A DNA stretch of 64,000 nt, from NCBI RefSeq assembly GCF_001718795.1, contig NZ_CP013438.1, forward strand, positions 1,364,001-1,428,000, written 5' to 3'. Positions 8,479 through 17,228 of this stretch are shown piece by piece. Numbering within the stretch: the stretch's first letter is position 1; the number at the start of each line of letters is the position of its first letter. The DNA is from Burkholderia latens. GTDB lineage: Bacteria; Pseudomonadota; Gammaproteobacteria; Burkholderiales; Burkholderiaceae. The position numbers were made by a program, and so were the translations under genes. The notes under the pieces are model-generated. The model was not told the DNA's origin, ran no database searches, and saw only the letters and a list, made by a program, of their open reading frames with translations.

Positions 8479-9351
8479 TCAGTCGCGATGGCGCGCGATC
8501 CAGTCGCTGAACGCGCGGATCTTCTGCTGGCTGCCGACGGTTTCGGGATAGACGAAGAAATAGCGCGCGCCGGTCTCGAGCACGATGTCGAACGGCCGTT
8601 CGAGCCGCCGCGCGGCAACGTCGTCGTCGACGAGCGTCACGTCGCCGATCGCGACGCCGAAGCCCTGCATTGCCGCGTTCGTCGCGAGATCGAGCGTGTC
8701 GAAGGTCGGCCCGCGCTCCGCGTCCACCGCGCGTACGCCAGCGTGATCGAGCCACGCACGCCAGTCGCGATGGTCGCGCGTCGGGTGCAGCAGCGTATGG
8801 CGCGCGAGATCGCCGACCGCGTCGAGCGGCGCCGCGTGTCGTAGCTCGGGTGCGCAGACGGGGGTCAGCCGCTCGTCGAACAGCGGCAGCGCGACCACGC
8901 CCGGCCCCGGCGACGTCCCATAGACGACCGCCGCGTCGAACGGCTCGGTCGAGAAATCGACGACGTGCTGCCACGCGGTCGTGATCTGCACATGGAGATC
9001 GGGATGCTCGCCCTGAAAGCGCATGATGCGCGGCAGCATCCAGCGCATCACGCAAGTCGGCACCTTCAACGCGAGATCGGTGCGCTGCCGCGTGAGCTTC
9101 ATCGAGATGTCCTCGATCCGCGCGAAGCTCTCGTCGACGACCGGCAGCAACTGCTCGCCCTCGGCGGTCAGCGTGAGGCCCTTCGCATGCCGCTTGAACA
9201 GCGGGAAACCGTAATGCGCTTCGAGCGTCTGGATTTGCCGGCTCACCGCGCCCTGCGTGAGGCACAGCTGCTCGGCCGCGCGCGTGAAGCTGCGGTGGCG
9301 GGCCACGGTCGAGAAAATCTGCAGCGCGTGCAGGGGCGGAAGTCGGCGCAT
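8479..9351 (-). CDS. LysR-family transcriptional regulator (GcvA-like)
   Basis: This 290-residue protein has an N-terminal winged HTH (about residues 1-60, with RSFTRAAEQLCLTQGAVSRQIQTLE) and a C-terminal effector-binding domain. I chose the ATG at 9351 (MRRLPPLHALQIF), the usual LysR beginning; an in-frame start at 9417 adds 22 unlikely residues. It lies 97 bp downstream of the beta-lactamase-like gene on the same strand. The common Burkholderia arrangement is a LysR gene divergent from the lactamase, so a regulatory link is plausible but not shown. Confidence 0.88.
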   Translation of the reverse strand: MRRLPPLHALQIFSTVARHRSFTRAAEQLCLTQGAVSRQIQTLEAHYGFPLFKRHAKGLTLTAEGEQLLPVVDESFARIEDISMKLTRQRTDLALKVPTCVMRWMLPRIMRFQGEHPDLHVQITTAWQHVVDFSTEPFDAAVVYGTSPGPGVVALPLFDERLTPVCAPELRHAAPLDAVGDLARHTLLHPTRDHRDWRAWLDHAGVRAVDAERGPTFDTLDLATNAAMQGFGVAIGDVTLVDDDVAARRLERPFDIVLETGARYFFVYPETVGSQQKIRAFSDWIARHRD

Positions 9352-9448
9352 GACGGAGCGGGTAAACGGAACATCGTGCGCCGTCGACGGCGCACGCTGA
9401 CCGACACGATAAGCCAAACGCCGGCTTTGCGCGAGTTGTGCCGGCTCC

Positions 9449-10348
9449 TCAGGCGGTCGCGGTGAGCGCGCTCGTGACGATGCGCGCTGCCGACGCGACG
9501 ACGTCCGCGCGGGCAGCCGCGTCGGCAGCCGGCTGCGTGAACGACACGGCCAGCACGATCGGCGCCCGCGACGGCGGCCACAGCACCGCGACGTCGGTCG
9601 TCGTGCCGTGGCCGCCGGAGCCTGCCTTGTCGGCGATGCGCCAGCCCGGCGGCACGGCGGCCGCGATCCCGGTCGCGCCGCGCGCGCCGCCCGTCATCCA
9701 TTCGGTGAGTTGCGCGCGCTGCGGCTCGCGCAGCGTGTCGCCAAGCAGCAGCCGCTGCAGCGTGTCGACCATCGCGAGCGGGGTCGACGTATCGCGCTCG
9801 TCGCCGGGCGCGGCCCGGTTCAGTTCCGGTTCCCAGCGATCGAGCCGGAACGTGGTGTCGCCGCTCTCGTGCGCGAACGACGTGACGGCCTGCGGACCGC
9901 CGAGCACGCCCATCACCAGGTTGCCCGCGCCCTTGTCGCCCGCCTGCAGCATCGCCGCGCAAAGCTGCGCGATCGTCATCCCGGTGTCGACATGGCTTTC
10001 CGTCACGGGCGAGCCGGCCACGACTTCGTAGCGGCGATACAGGACGCGGCGCGGCAGCAGCGACGCATCGAGCGAGCCGCGTGCGAGGATCGCGGCGGCC
10101 GCGACGACGGCGTAGGCGCCGCACAACGGGAAGCGTTCGCGCGCATGATGCGCGATGCGGGTGCCGCTCGACGTATCGAGCGCGGCGACGCCGAGCCGGC
10201 CGTTCGATGCCTTTTCGAGCGCGGCGAGTTCGGCCTGCGCGACATGGGCGCGCCCCTGGTCCGCGACGGGTGCCGACGAGCATGCGGCGACGAACGGCGC
10301 GGCGACGGCAGCGAGCAACAGCGAACGGCGTGTCGGAGAATGTTCCAT
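9449..10348 (-). CDS. Class A beta-lactamase homologue with lost catalytic residues (pseudoenzyme)
   Basis: This 299-residue lipoprotein (lipobox FVAAC, Cys23) aligns by eye along its whole length with Burkholderia Pen-type class A beta-lactamases: RFPLC, TGMTIAQLCAAMLQ, EPELN, PGDERDTSTP and GTTTDVAVLWPP. The active-site motifs are changed. The Ser70-x-x-Lys73 position reads CGAYA, so Gly77 replaces the nucleophile and Ala80 the lysine. SDN is GDK (137-139) and KTG is KAG (241-243). The Glu166 equivalent (Glu173) remains. The frame is intact with normal codon use, so this looks like a maintained non-hydrolytic protein, perhaps a ligand binder or sensor, rather than decay. The start at 10348 gives the lipoprotein signal. 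Confidence 0.85.
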   Translation of the reverse strand: MEHSPTRRSLLLAAVAAPFVAACSSAPVADQGRAHVAQAELAALEKASNGRLGVAALDTSSGTRIAHHARERFPLCGAYAVVAAAAILARGSLDASLLPRRVLYRRYEVVAGSPVTESHVDTGMTIAQLCAAMLQAGDKGAGNLVMGVLGGPQAVTSFAHESGDTTFRLDRWEPELNRAAPGDERDTSTPLAMVDTLQRLLLGDTLREPQRAQLTEWMTGGARGATGIAAAVPPGWRIADKAGSGGHGTTTDVAVLWPPSRAPIVLAVSFTQPAADAAARADVVASAARIVTSALTATA

Positions 10349-10545
10349 GGATGAATGGCGTTCTGTCGGAATCGGTGGGACGAAGCAACGCATCCACGAT
10401 GCGCACGTTCACGCCGACGAACGGCTTGCGACGGCCTGCGCCGCGCATTCCCGGAGACACCGTCGGCCGCGCACGCAGCGGGACTCGCATGAACAGACCG
10501 TAGCGTAGCAGCGAGCGCGGCCGCGTTCCAGCCGCGCCGTATGCG

Positions 10546-11397
10546 TCAGCCCTGCGATGAAGGCAGGTACGGCATCGGATTGACGGGCTTGCCGTCGCGC
10601 CGCACCTCGAACAGCAGTGCGACCCGCGAGTTGTCGAGATCGCCCATCTCGGCAATCGCATCGCCCCGGCGCACGATGTCGCCGGTCTTCACGAGCAGCT
10701 TGCGGTTGTGCGCATACGCGGTCAGGAAATCCGCGTTGTGCTGGACGATGATCAGACTGCCGTAATCGTTCAGGCCGGTGCCCGCGTACATCACGCGACC
10801 GTCGGCCGCCGCGCGGACCGGGTCGCCGGGCCGGCCGGCGATCTGGATGCCGCGATTCTGGCCGGGCCGGAACCCGTCGACGATCTTGCCGCGCGCGGGC
10901 CAGGTGAGCGATACCGCGCTCGCATGCCGCTTCGTTTCCTGCACGACCTGCCGGTCGCTCGCCGTCGGCGCGCTCGCTTGCGCGCCGCCCGCCGCATTGC
11001 CCACGGCGGCCGGTGCGGCTACCTGCGTGTTGCCGCTCGCACCTGCCGCCTGCAGCGGCTGCGGCCGAACGATGCGCAGCACCTGCCCCATGCGGAGCCG
11101 GCCGCGCGCGCCCAGTTTGTTCCACGTGCGCAGATCGGCGACGCTGCAGCCGTTCGCGGACGCGATGCCCGACAACGTATCGCCGCGCTTCACCACGTAT
11201 TTCTGCGCGACGAGTATGGGGGCCGGCTGCGGTACCGCGGTCGTGCCCGACGGCGCGGCGGCAGGCTGGACGGCCGGCGATCCCGCGAGCGTGTCGCTCG
11301 GCGGAGCGGACTCCGTGCTTGCACAACCGGCCATGACGAGCACGGCGGCCAGGCCGGACAGCCAGGCCGCATGGCGGTAAATCTCGCGCTGTTTCAT
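10546..11397 (-). CDS. LysM/degenerate M23 (LytM) lipoprotein, NlpD-like
   Basis: This 283-residue protein has a lipoprotein signal (VMAGC, Cys25), a low-complexity Ala/Pro linker, a LysM peptidoglycan-binding domain (about residues 66-109, KYVVKRGDTLSGIA) and a C-terminal LytM domain (about 175-275). The zinc ligands of active M23 peptidases are missing: NRGIQIAG stands where HxxxD-type ligands belong, and ALLFEVR replaces HLHFEVR, though YAHN remains. Such degenerate domains, as in E. coli NlpD and EnvC, activate amidases at the division site instead of cutting. The ATG at 11397 gives the lipoprotein signal; an in-frame start 12 codons upstream does not. Confidence 0.87.
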   Translation of the reverse strand: MKQREIYRHAAWLSGLAAVLVMAGCASTESAPPSDTLAGSPAVQPAAAPSGTTAVPQPAPILVAQKYVVKRGDTLSGIASANGCSVADLRTWNKLGARGRLRMGQVLRIVRPQPLQAAGASGNTQVAAPAAVGNAAGGAQASAPTASDRQVVQETKRHASAVSLTWPARGKIVDGFRPGQNRGIQIAGRPGDPVRAAADGRVMYAGTGLNDYGSLIIVQHNADFLTAYAHNRKLLVKTGDIVRRGDAIAEMGDLDNSRVALLFEVRRDGKPVNPMPYLPSSQG

Positions 11398-11632
11398 GGA
11401 CGATCGACTCCGGTTTGACAATCTTTCAAGCATCTCAAAAACGGGACGGCCGCCGTGTAACCGGATGCAAACATTGATGACAAACGATCACGAACGGGGC
11501 GCCGGCGGACACTTGCTACCGGTAATACGGTCGAATCCGGAAAAACTTGACGGTTTGCGGCGCGCATCGCGCAAATAATTCCGGTGCGGGCCAATATTTC
11601 GAACGGCTTTCAATGTGCGGGCGCGGTCGCGC
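11398..11632. other. Intergenic region between the LysM lipoprotein and the small membrane peptide
   Basis: Both flanking genes run leftward, so this stretch should hold the promoter of the LysM lipoprotein gene. No further coding frame or hairpin of note was seen. Confidence 0.4.
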
Positions 11633-11743
11633 TCACCGCAGCCAGTCGGCGAGTTCGGCGCACGCCCACGCGATGCCGATGCACAGGAACAACACGTGCA
11701 GCGCGATCTTGAACGACACGCCCCATGACGAATCGATACGCAT
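11633..11743 (-). CDS. 36-residue single-span membrane peptide
   Basis: A short frame starts at ATG 11743 after a strong ribosome site (GGGGGAG, 6 bases before the ATG) and encodes MRIDSSWGVSFKIALHVLFL, then CIGIAWACAELADWLR. Residues about 11-28 form one hydrophobic helix, and the tail is amphipathic and charged. It is unrelated to any family I recognise. The strong ribosome site and coherent membrane helix support it being real. It lies upstream of the LysM lipoprotein gene on the same strand, separated by 235 bp, so an independent unit is likely. Confidence 0.6.
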   Translation of the reverse strand: MRIDSSWGVSFKIALHVLFLCIGIAWACAELADWLR

Positions 11744-11900
11744 GACAGTCTCCCCCGTCCCAAATGCAGGCATCTTCCGGCATCGATCGCGCCCCGAAAA
11801 TGCGGAACCGGCGAACGGCGTCTCAGGCTGCGCCTGAGACCTGCGCGGCCGTTCCTGCTAACGTATCGGCCATACCAGTTTCCGCGTCCATGCGCCCGCC

Positions 11901-12797
11901 ATGCGCTTCGATTTGACCGATTTGCGGCTCTTCCTGAACATTTGCGAGGCCGGCACGATTACCGGCGGCGCCGAGCGCACCCACATCACGTTGCAGGCCG
12001 CGAGCGAGCGCATCCGCGGGATGGAGGACGAACTCGGCGTGCCGCTGCTGCACCGGACGAAGTCGGGCGCGCAGGTGACCGACGCCGGCCGCGCGCTCGA
12101 GCACCACGCACGTACGGTGCTGCAGCAGATCGACCACATGCGCGGCGAGCTCCAGCAGTACGGCCAGGGGCTGCGCGGGCATATCCGGCTGCTGTGCAAT
12201 ACGGCATCGCTGAGCGAGTATCTGCCCGATGCGCTCGCCGCGTATTTGCCGCATCACCCGAATCTGTCGATCAGCGTCGAGGAGCGTTCGAGCCAGGAGA
12301 TCGTGCATGCGATCCGCAACAAGACGGCGGAGGTCGGCATCGTTGCCGATTCGGTCGGGCTTGCCGGGCTCGAACAGAAGCCGTTTCGCGAGGACTGGCT
12401 GATCGCGGTCGTGCCGGCCGCGCACGCGCTCGCCGCGCGCGACAAGGTCGCATTCGACGAAATCGTCGACGCGGAGTTCATCGGCCTCACCGACGGCAGC
12501 GCGCTGCAGGTTCATCTCGCCGATCAGGCGCGCGCGCTCGGCAAGCGGATCCGCTACCGTGTGCAGCTGAAGAGCTTCGACGCGATCTGCCGCGTGATCG
12601 AAAGCGGTGTGGGGATCGGCATCGTGTCGCGCCATGCGGCAGAGCGCGCGATGCAGACGATGAATGTACGGCTCGTCGAACTGTCCGATGCGTGGAGCCA
12701 CCGCAGGCTGACGCTGTGTGCGCGCTCGTTCGACGCGCTGCCGAAGTACACGCAGGCGTTCGTGGCGTACCTGTCGGGCGGCACGCCGCCGCGCTGA
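11901..12797 (+). CDS. LysR-family transcriptional regulator
   Basis: This 298-residue regulator has an N-terminal HTH (residues 1-62, AGTITGGAERTHITLQAASERI) and a C-terminal periplasmic-binding-type effector domain. The family's usual start (MRFDLTDLRLFLNICEAG) is present. It is followed after 53 bp by a SnoaL-like gene on the same strand, probably in one transcript. Its HTH is of the group in which the serine of A-VS/QS is replaced (LQAASE), a variant seen in a subset of LysR proteins. The effector is unknown. Confidence 0.88.
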   Translation: MRFDLTDLRLFLNICEAGTITGGAERTHITLQAASERIRGMEDELGVPLLHRTKSGAQVTDAGRALEHHARTVLQQIDHMRGELQQYGQGLRGHIRLLCNTASLSEYLPDALAAYLPHHPNLSISVEERSSQEIVHAIRNKTAEVGIVADSVGLAGLEQKPFREDWLIAVVPAAHALAARDKVAFDEIVDAEFIGLTDGSALQVHLADQARALGKRIRYRVQLKSFDAICRVIESGVGIGIVSRHAAERAMQTMNVRLVELSDAWSHRRLTLCARSFDALPKYTQAFVAYLSGGTPPR

Positions 12798-12850
12798 ACA
12801 ACGCATATCGTCCGGAACGACCGGGCACGAACCGAGGAGGCACCGCAGTC

Positions 12851-13237
12851 ATGACCGAATCCGACCTCGCGATCCGCTACCGCGCATACATCGACTGTCT
12901 GAACCGGCAGGATTGGGCGTCGCTCGGCGAGTACGTCGCCGACAACGTGATCCACAACGACCGCCCGCTCGGCCTTGCCGGCTATCGCGCGATGCTGGAA
13001 CAGGATTTCCGCGACATTCCGGATCTCCGCTTCGAGATCCGTCTGCTGGTGTGCGAGCCGCCGCGTGTCGCATGCCGTCTTCGCTTTGCGTGTTCGCCGA
13101 AGGGCACGTTCATGGGGCTCGACGTCGAAGGCCGCCGGGTCACGTTCGCCGAGAACGTGTTCTATGAATTTCACGACGGCAAGATCCGGCAAGTCTGGTC
13201 GGTGATCGACAAGGCGGCGATCGAGAAGCAGCTGTAG
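12851..13237 (+). CDS. SnoaL-like/ester cyclase-family protein
   Basis: This 128-residue protein has the SnoaL (NTF2-like) pattern: an N-terminal helix with YIDCLNRQDWASLGEYVADNVIHN, a GLAGYRAMLEQDF segment, and beta strands ending in VFYEFHDGKIRQVWSVIDKAAIE. The fold is a cone-shaped pocket used by small isomerases and cyclases and by proteins of unknown function. It has a good ribosome site (GAGGAGG). It lies just downstream of the LysR gene and is probably co-transcribed. The reaction cannot be inferred. Confidence 0.82.
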   Translation: MTESDLAIRYRAYIDCLNRQDWASLGEYVADNVIHNDRPLGLAGYRAMLEQDFRDIPDLRFEIRLLVCEPPRVACRLRFACSPKGTFMGLDVEGRRVTFAENVFYEFHDGKIRQVWSVIDKAAIEKQL

Positions 13238-13301
13238 CGTCGTCGAAACGGCGCGTTATGGCACGCGGCGGCCGGCCGCGCAATGCGCCGCGATTCATAG
13301 G

Positions 13302-13313
13302 GATAACGTTTTC
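13302..13313. promoter_or_regulatory. Upstream LacI-type half-matched operator
   Basis: GATAACGTTTTC differs at one base from the perfect palindrome found 222 bp downstream (centre to centre). A pair at this spacing is suited to repression by looping. Confidence 0.4.
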
Positions 13314-13492
13314 TCTTGACCGGCATCCTGAAATTGCTTCGGTGCCGTCCACTCGTGCATCGCTTCGAGCCGTCCTCTCGAACGGCCAACAGACTAAAAT
13401 AGGCCGGCATTTCGCAATAATCTTCGTTACGCCTCCACGCTCCTCCGTCACCGCATTCGGGTTTCCACCGCCGCATCGGATGTGAAAGTTCA

Positions 13493-13521
13493 TTGACATC
13501 GCGCCGACCGCTGCTTAAATT
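13493..13521 (+). promoter_or_regulatory. Sigma-70 promoter of the lipoprotein gene
   Basis: A perfect -35 hexamer TTGACA (13493-13498), a 17-base spacer and TAAATT (13516-13521) form a strong housekeeping-type promoter facing the lipoprotein gene at 13708. A palindromic operator lies immediately downstream. Confidence 0.65.
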
Positions 13522-13523
13522 AA

Positions 13524-13535
13524 GAAAACGTTTTC
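13524..13535. promoter_or_regulatory. LacI-family operator palindrome
   Basis: GAAAACGTTTTC is a perfect 12-bp palindrome with the central CG typical of LacI/GalR-family operators. It starts 2 bases after the -10 hexamer, so a bound repressor would cover the transcription start. No LacI-family gene lies in the window, so the repressor is encoded elsewhere. Confidence 0.6.
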
Positions 13536-13707
13536 CAATGCATGAGCACGGCGCCCGTCATGGCCGCGCAGGGGAACGTTCGCTCGCTCGATTCGTGATT
13601 CAGGTCGTCCGTCCTCAAGCATCGGCAAGGCGGAAACCTGTTACGGGCACCGCGCGGCCTCGGCCAAACCAGCCCGTCCTTCACCATTATTCGAAACTGG
13701 AGACACC

Positions 13708-15867
13708 ATGCATCCGCGCAGCAGATTCGCGCTCGGCGCCGCGCTCAGCGCTCTTTCGGTCCTGTTCGTCAGCGCCTGCGGCGGCAACGACGTGACCGAC
13801 ACGCCGTCAACGCTCCCCTCGTCATCGCCCGCACTTGCGTCGAATTCGCTGCAGGCGCTGGTCTACGGCGCACCCGACACCAGCGTGCCGGCCGGCGCGA
13901 GCATTCCGGTCACGATGATGGGCCAGATGCGCGCGCTGTTCGACCTGATCCGGAAATCGCCCGACTTCACGCAGGTCGTGATGGACCTCGGCGACGGCAC
14001 GCCCGTCCACGTGCTCGATACGAACACCGGCGACAAATTCCTGCCCGGCAAGCTCGCGCTCGGCCTGTCGTACATCCTGATCGACATGAAGTCGAAGAAC
14101 GACCCGCAATACGCGAGTTACCTTGCGACATACCAGACGATCACGACCGCGATGATGGCGCAGTCCGGCACCAACTATGCGTATGCGAACACGTCGTGGG
14201 GCGAGTACTACTACCTCGTCGCGTTGAACAACCTCAAGGCGCACGGGATGCTGAACGAAGTGTTCAGCGATGCGATGCTCGCGACGCTACAGCAGCGGCT
14301 CACCTTCTGCGACATGTTCGGCCCCGATGCGAGTGGCAAGACCAATACGTGCCCGGCCGCCGGCACGCCGATCGATATCGCGTCGCTCAACACCGCGCAG
14401 AACTACTATGCGGTGTCCTATGGAATCGCCGGGCTGCGCCAAAAGCTCGGCTGGAGCAATCCGTCGTTCGCCTCCAAGACCGATCCGGCGGTCGCGACGA
14501 TGGGCGCACGCGACGCGCTGCTGTACACGCTGACGAACCACATCCGCAACGACTCGTCCGGCGGATTCTCCGACGAAGCATCGAACACGCACACGACCTA
14601 CTACGACCAGGCGCGCTTCGACCGCTACAGTACGCTGCTGATCGGCGAGGTGGTCGAGCGTACGTTCGAGATGGGCAACGAAGCGAATCTCACGCCGGAG
14701 CTGAAGGGCTATCTTCGCAAGTCGGTCGACTTGATCCTGCCGCAGCTGAACACGGACGGCCAGGGCTTCAACTACGGCCGGTCGATCGGCCCGTACGGCG
14801 ATTCCGCGTTCATGGAAGTGCTGACGGCCGCGGCCAATGCCGGCGTGCTGACCGAGCGGGAGAAGCAGGTTGCGTATGCGTTCATCTACCAGGCCGCGCG
14901 CCGGTTCGACACGTACTGGTATGACCCGTCGCTGCCGACGCCGTCCGTGAACATGTGGGTCAAGGGCCGCGGCACCGACACGTATCGCGGCAAGCCCCGT
15001 GTGATGGGCGAAAACTTCAGCCTGCTGCACCAGTACCTGTACGTGAACGCGTGGTGGAACAAGCTCGGCTTCGGCGGAAAAGCGCCGATGCCCGACGCGG
15101 ACTACCGCGCGTGGCTCGACGCACTGCCGCGCTACACGCTCACCTGGTACAACCAGCCGGGCGACGCCGCGCATCCGTACAGCGCCGCGCTGCTCACGGT
15201 GCGCGACGGCCGGCGCGTGATCAACCTGAACCTGAGCCAGGCGCCGGACTACAACTCGTACACGCCGTATTACCCGGTCCCGTTCTCCGACAAGCTGATC
15301 TACGGCACGACCGACCTCGGCTATGCGCTGCTGCTGCCGCAGGTGACCTACAACGCGAAGACCTACATTCCCGTCACGTACTACAAGAACCTGAACGTGC
15401 AGCAAAGCAACGGCCAGGTGATCGTGTCGTTCGATACGACAAAGTTCCGGCTCGCGTCGAAGAATGCCGCGTACACGACGGATCTCGACCTTCAGGTACA
15501 CACGGTGCTGACGTTCGCGCACGGCACGATTTCGCGCAGCGATACGTTGAGTTCGGGCACGCTCGCCGGCAATCTCGCGGTCGAGACGGACTTCACGTCG
15601 TTCGCGGATTTCGCGTCGACGCAGGTCAATGGCGACGGCGTGTCGGTGACGTACGCGAACGGCGCCGCGACGGGCTATGCGGCATCCGGCTTCGACAACT
15701 GCGCGCTGTCCGCCTTCGACACGGCAAACGGCACGACAAATCCGCTGTCGACGACACCGATCGGGCAGCTGCATTCGGACTTCGCGTGCACGACGAAGCC
15801 GTTCGCGCTCGGCGCGGGCGCGACCCGCACGGTCGGCTGGACGCTGAAGTACGCAGACCCCGCGTAA
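13708..15867 (+). CDS. Large lipoprotein of unknown function, possible polysaccharide-active toroid
   Basis: This 719-residue protein has a lipoprotein signal (FVSAC, Cys24). About residues 45-450 are helix-rich with aromatic-rich segments (SWGEYYYLVALNNLKAHGML, GQGFNYGRSIGPYGDSAF). The C-terminal third (about 480-719) is beta-rich with Thr/Asn/Tyr repeats. A helical toroid followed by beta sandwiches is the layout of several polysaccharide lyases, so a carbohydrate-active enzyme at the cell surface or in the periplasm is a reasonable guess. I do not recognise the family and cannot point to catalytic residues. The LacI-type operator in its promoter fits sugar-responsive control. Confidence 0.75.
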   Translation: MHPRSRFALGAALSALSVLFVSACGGNDVTDTPSTLPSSSPALASNSLQALVYGAPDTSVPAGASIPVTMMGQMRALFDLIRKSPDFTQVVMDLGDGTPVHVLDTNTGDKFLPGKLALGLSYILIDMKSKNDPQYASYLATYQTITTAMMAQSGTNYAYANTSWGEYYYLVALNNLKAHGMLNEVFSDAMLATLQQRLTFCDMFGPDASGKTNTCPAAGTPIDIASLNTAQNYYAVSYGIAGLRQKLGWSNPSFASKTDPAVATMGARDALLYTLTNHIRNDSSGGFSDEASNTHTTYYDQARFDRYSTLLIGEVVERTFEMGNEANLTPELKGYLRKSVDLILPQLNTDGQGFNYGRSIGPYGDSAFMEVLTAAANAGVLTEREKQVAYAFIYQAARRFDTYWYDPSLPTPSVNMWVKGRGTDTYRGKPRVMGENFSLLHQYLYVNAWWNKLGFGGKAPMPDADYRAWLDALPRYTLTWYNQPGDAAHPYSAALLTVRDGRRVINLNLSQAPDYNSYTPYYPVPFSDKLIYGTTDLGYALLLPQVTYNAKTYIPVTYYKNLNVQQSNGQVIVSFDTTKFRLASKNAAYTTDLDLQVHTVLTFAHGTISRSDTLSSGTLAGNLAVETDFTSFADFASTQVNGDGVSVTYANGAATGYAASGFDNCALSAFDTANGTTNPLSTTPIGQLHSDFACTTKPFALGAGATRTVGWTLKYADPA

Positions 15868-15911
15868 GCGGCGTGAGCGGCGTGAGCGCCGTAAGCGCCG
15901 TGAGCATGGTA
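15867..15911. repeat. Five 9-bp tandem repeats
   Basis: Five consecutive 9-base units follow AGCGGCGTG, AGCGGCGTG, AGCGCCGTA, AGCGCCGTG and AGCATGGTA. The array begins at the last base of the lipoprotein stop codon. Units decay toward the right end. Confidence 0.75.
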
Positions 15912-15932
15912 ATCGCGGTCCCGTGGACGGTT

Positions 15933-15963
15933 CCCGAAGCCGGTTGCCGAAACCGGCTTCGGG
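15933..15963. terminator. Strong hairpin, possible terminator without a T tract
   Basis: CCCGAAGCCGGTT (15933-15945) pairs perfectly with AACCGGCTTCGGG (15951-15963) around a 5-base loop. Only ATCATT follows, so termination would be inefficient or bidirectional. It lies between the lipoprotein gene and the convergent aldo/keto reductase gene. Confidence 0.6.
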
Positions 15964-16067
15964 ATCATTCAGCCCCACCCGCGTTCACTTCCAACCCGAT
16001 CCCGAGCGTCAATGAACCATTTCGCGGCGTGCATCAGCCGGGGTGGACGCGCGCCAGCCTTCACCGC

Positions 16068-17084
16068 TCACGCACGCGGCGCCGGCCCCCGTTCCTGCTC
16101 GCTGTCGAGGTGAGCCATCTGCGCTGCCGGATAACGTTCGCCTGCGGCCGCCCCGGCGGGAACCGCCGTTTCGATGCGAGCCAGATCATTGACCGTTAGT
16201 TGCAACTTGGACGCCGACAACGCGTCCTGGAGCTGGGTGCGCTTGCGCGCGCCGATCAGCGGCACGATGTCGTCGCCGCGCGACAGCGCCCACGCGATCG
16301 CGATCTGCGCGGGATTGCTGCCTTTGTCGTCCGCGATCGCGCGCAGCGCATCGACCAGCGCGAGGTTGTGCACGAGGTTCTCGCCCTGGAAACGCGGGCT
16401 GGCCGCACGGAAATCGCGTGCGCCCTGTCGCGCCGCGCTCCAGCCGCCGCCGAGCAGCCCCCGCGACAGCACGCCGTACGCGGTCACGCCGATCTCCAGT
16501 TCGCGGCACGCGGGCAGAATATCCGCCTCGATCCCGCGCGACAGCAGCGAGTATTCGATCTGCAGATCGGCGATCGGCGCGACGGCGGCCGCGCGGCGAA
16601 TCGTGTCGGCGCCCACTTCCGACAGCCCGATGTGCCGCACGTAGCCGGCCTTCACGAGATCTGCGATCGCGCCGACCGTGTCCTCGATCGGCACGGCCGG
16701 ATCGACCCGGGCCGGCCGGTAGATGTCGATATGGTCGGCGCCGAGCCGCTTCAGCGAATACGCGACGAAGTTCCGGATTGCCTGCGGCCGCGCGTCGTAG
16801 CCGACGAACGCGCCGGCAGGATCGCGCAGCGCGCCGAACTTCACGCTGATCAGCACCTGGTCGCGCGTACGGCCGCGCAGCGCGTCGCGGATCAGCATCT
16901 CGTTGTCGCCCATTCCGTAGAAGTCGCCCGTATCGAGCAGCGTGATCCCGCTGTCGAGCGCCGCGTGCAGCGTCGCGATGCTTTCGTCCCGATCCGCCGG
17001 CCCGTACAGATCCGACATCCCCATGCAGCCGAGCCCGATCGCCGAAACCTGCGGGCCCGTGCGGCCCAGTTGACGCTTGTCCAT
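16068..17084 (-). CDS. Aldo/keto reductase
   Basis: This 338-residue protein is an NADPH-dependent (beta/alpha)8-barrel oxidoreductase. Family signatures include the start [35 protein letters not shown] with the catalytic tyrosine, and VKFGALRD carrying the catalytic lysine region. [12 protein letters not shown] stands where many relatives have an HxD-type motif with histidine. The ATG at 17084 gives the family's standard N-terminus; a much longer in-frame extension beyond it is a shadow. It is divergent from a LysR gene 145 bp away, its likely regulator. Substrate unknown; probably an aldehyde or ketone. Confidence 0.9.
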   Translation of the reverse strand: MDKRQLGRTGPQVSAIGLGCMGMSDLYGPADRDESIATLHAALDSGITLLDTGDFYGMGDNEMLIRDALRGRTRDQVLISVKFGALRDPAGAFVGYDARPQAIRNFVAYSLKRLGADHIDIYRPARVDPAVPIEDTVGAIADLVKAGYVRHIGLSEVGADTIRRAAAVAPIADLQIEYSLLSRGIEADILPACRELEIGVTAYGVLSRGLLGGGWSAARQGARDFRAASPRFQGENLVHNLALVDALRAIADDKGSNPAQIAIAWALSRGDDIVPLIGARKRTQLQDALSASKLQLTVNDLARIETAVPAGAAAGERYPAAQMAHLDSEQERGPAPRA

Positions 17085-17228
17085 GATGTCCGTGTCCTTG
17101 GGGTGGTAACTGAATGAACCGGATTCTGGACGCATCGTGGCGCGCAATAAACGCGAAACCCTCAACCAATTCATTCGACGCTGATTAACAATGGAGCCTG
17201 TTCCAATCCGCCACGCTCCCGCCCCCGC

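Noticed and set aside
15867..15911. Possible CRISPR-like array
   Set aside because: Units are 9 bases with no spacers, so it is a simple tandem repeat.
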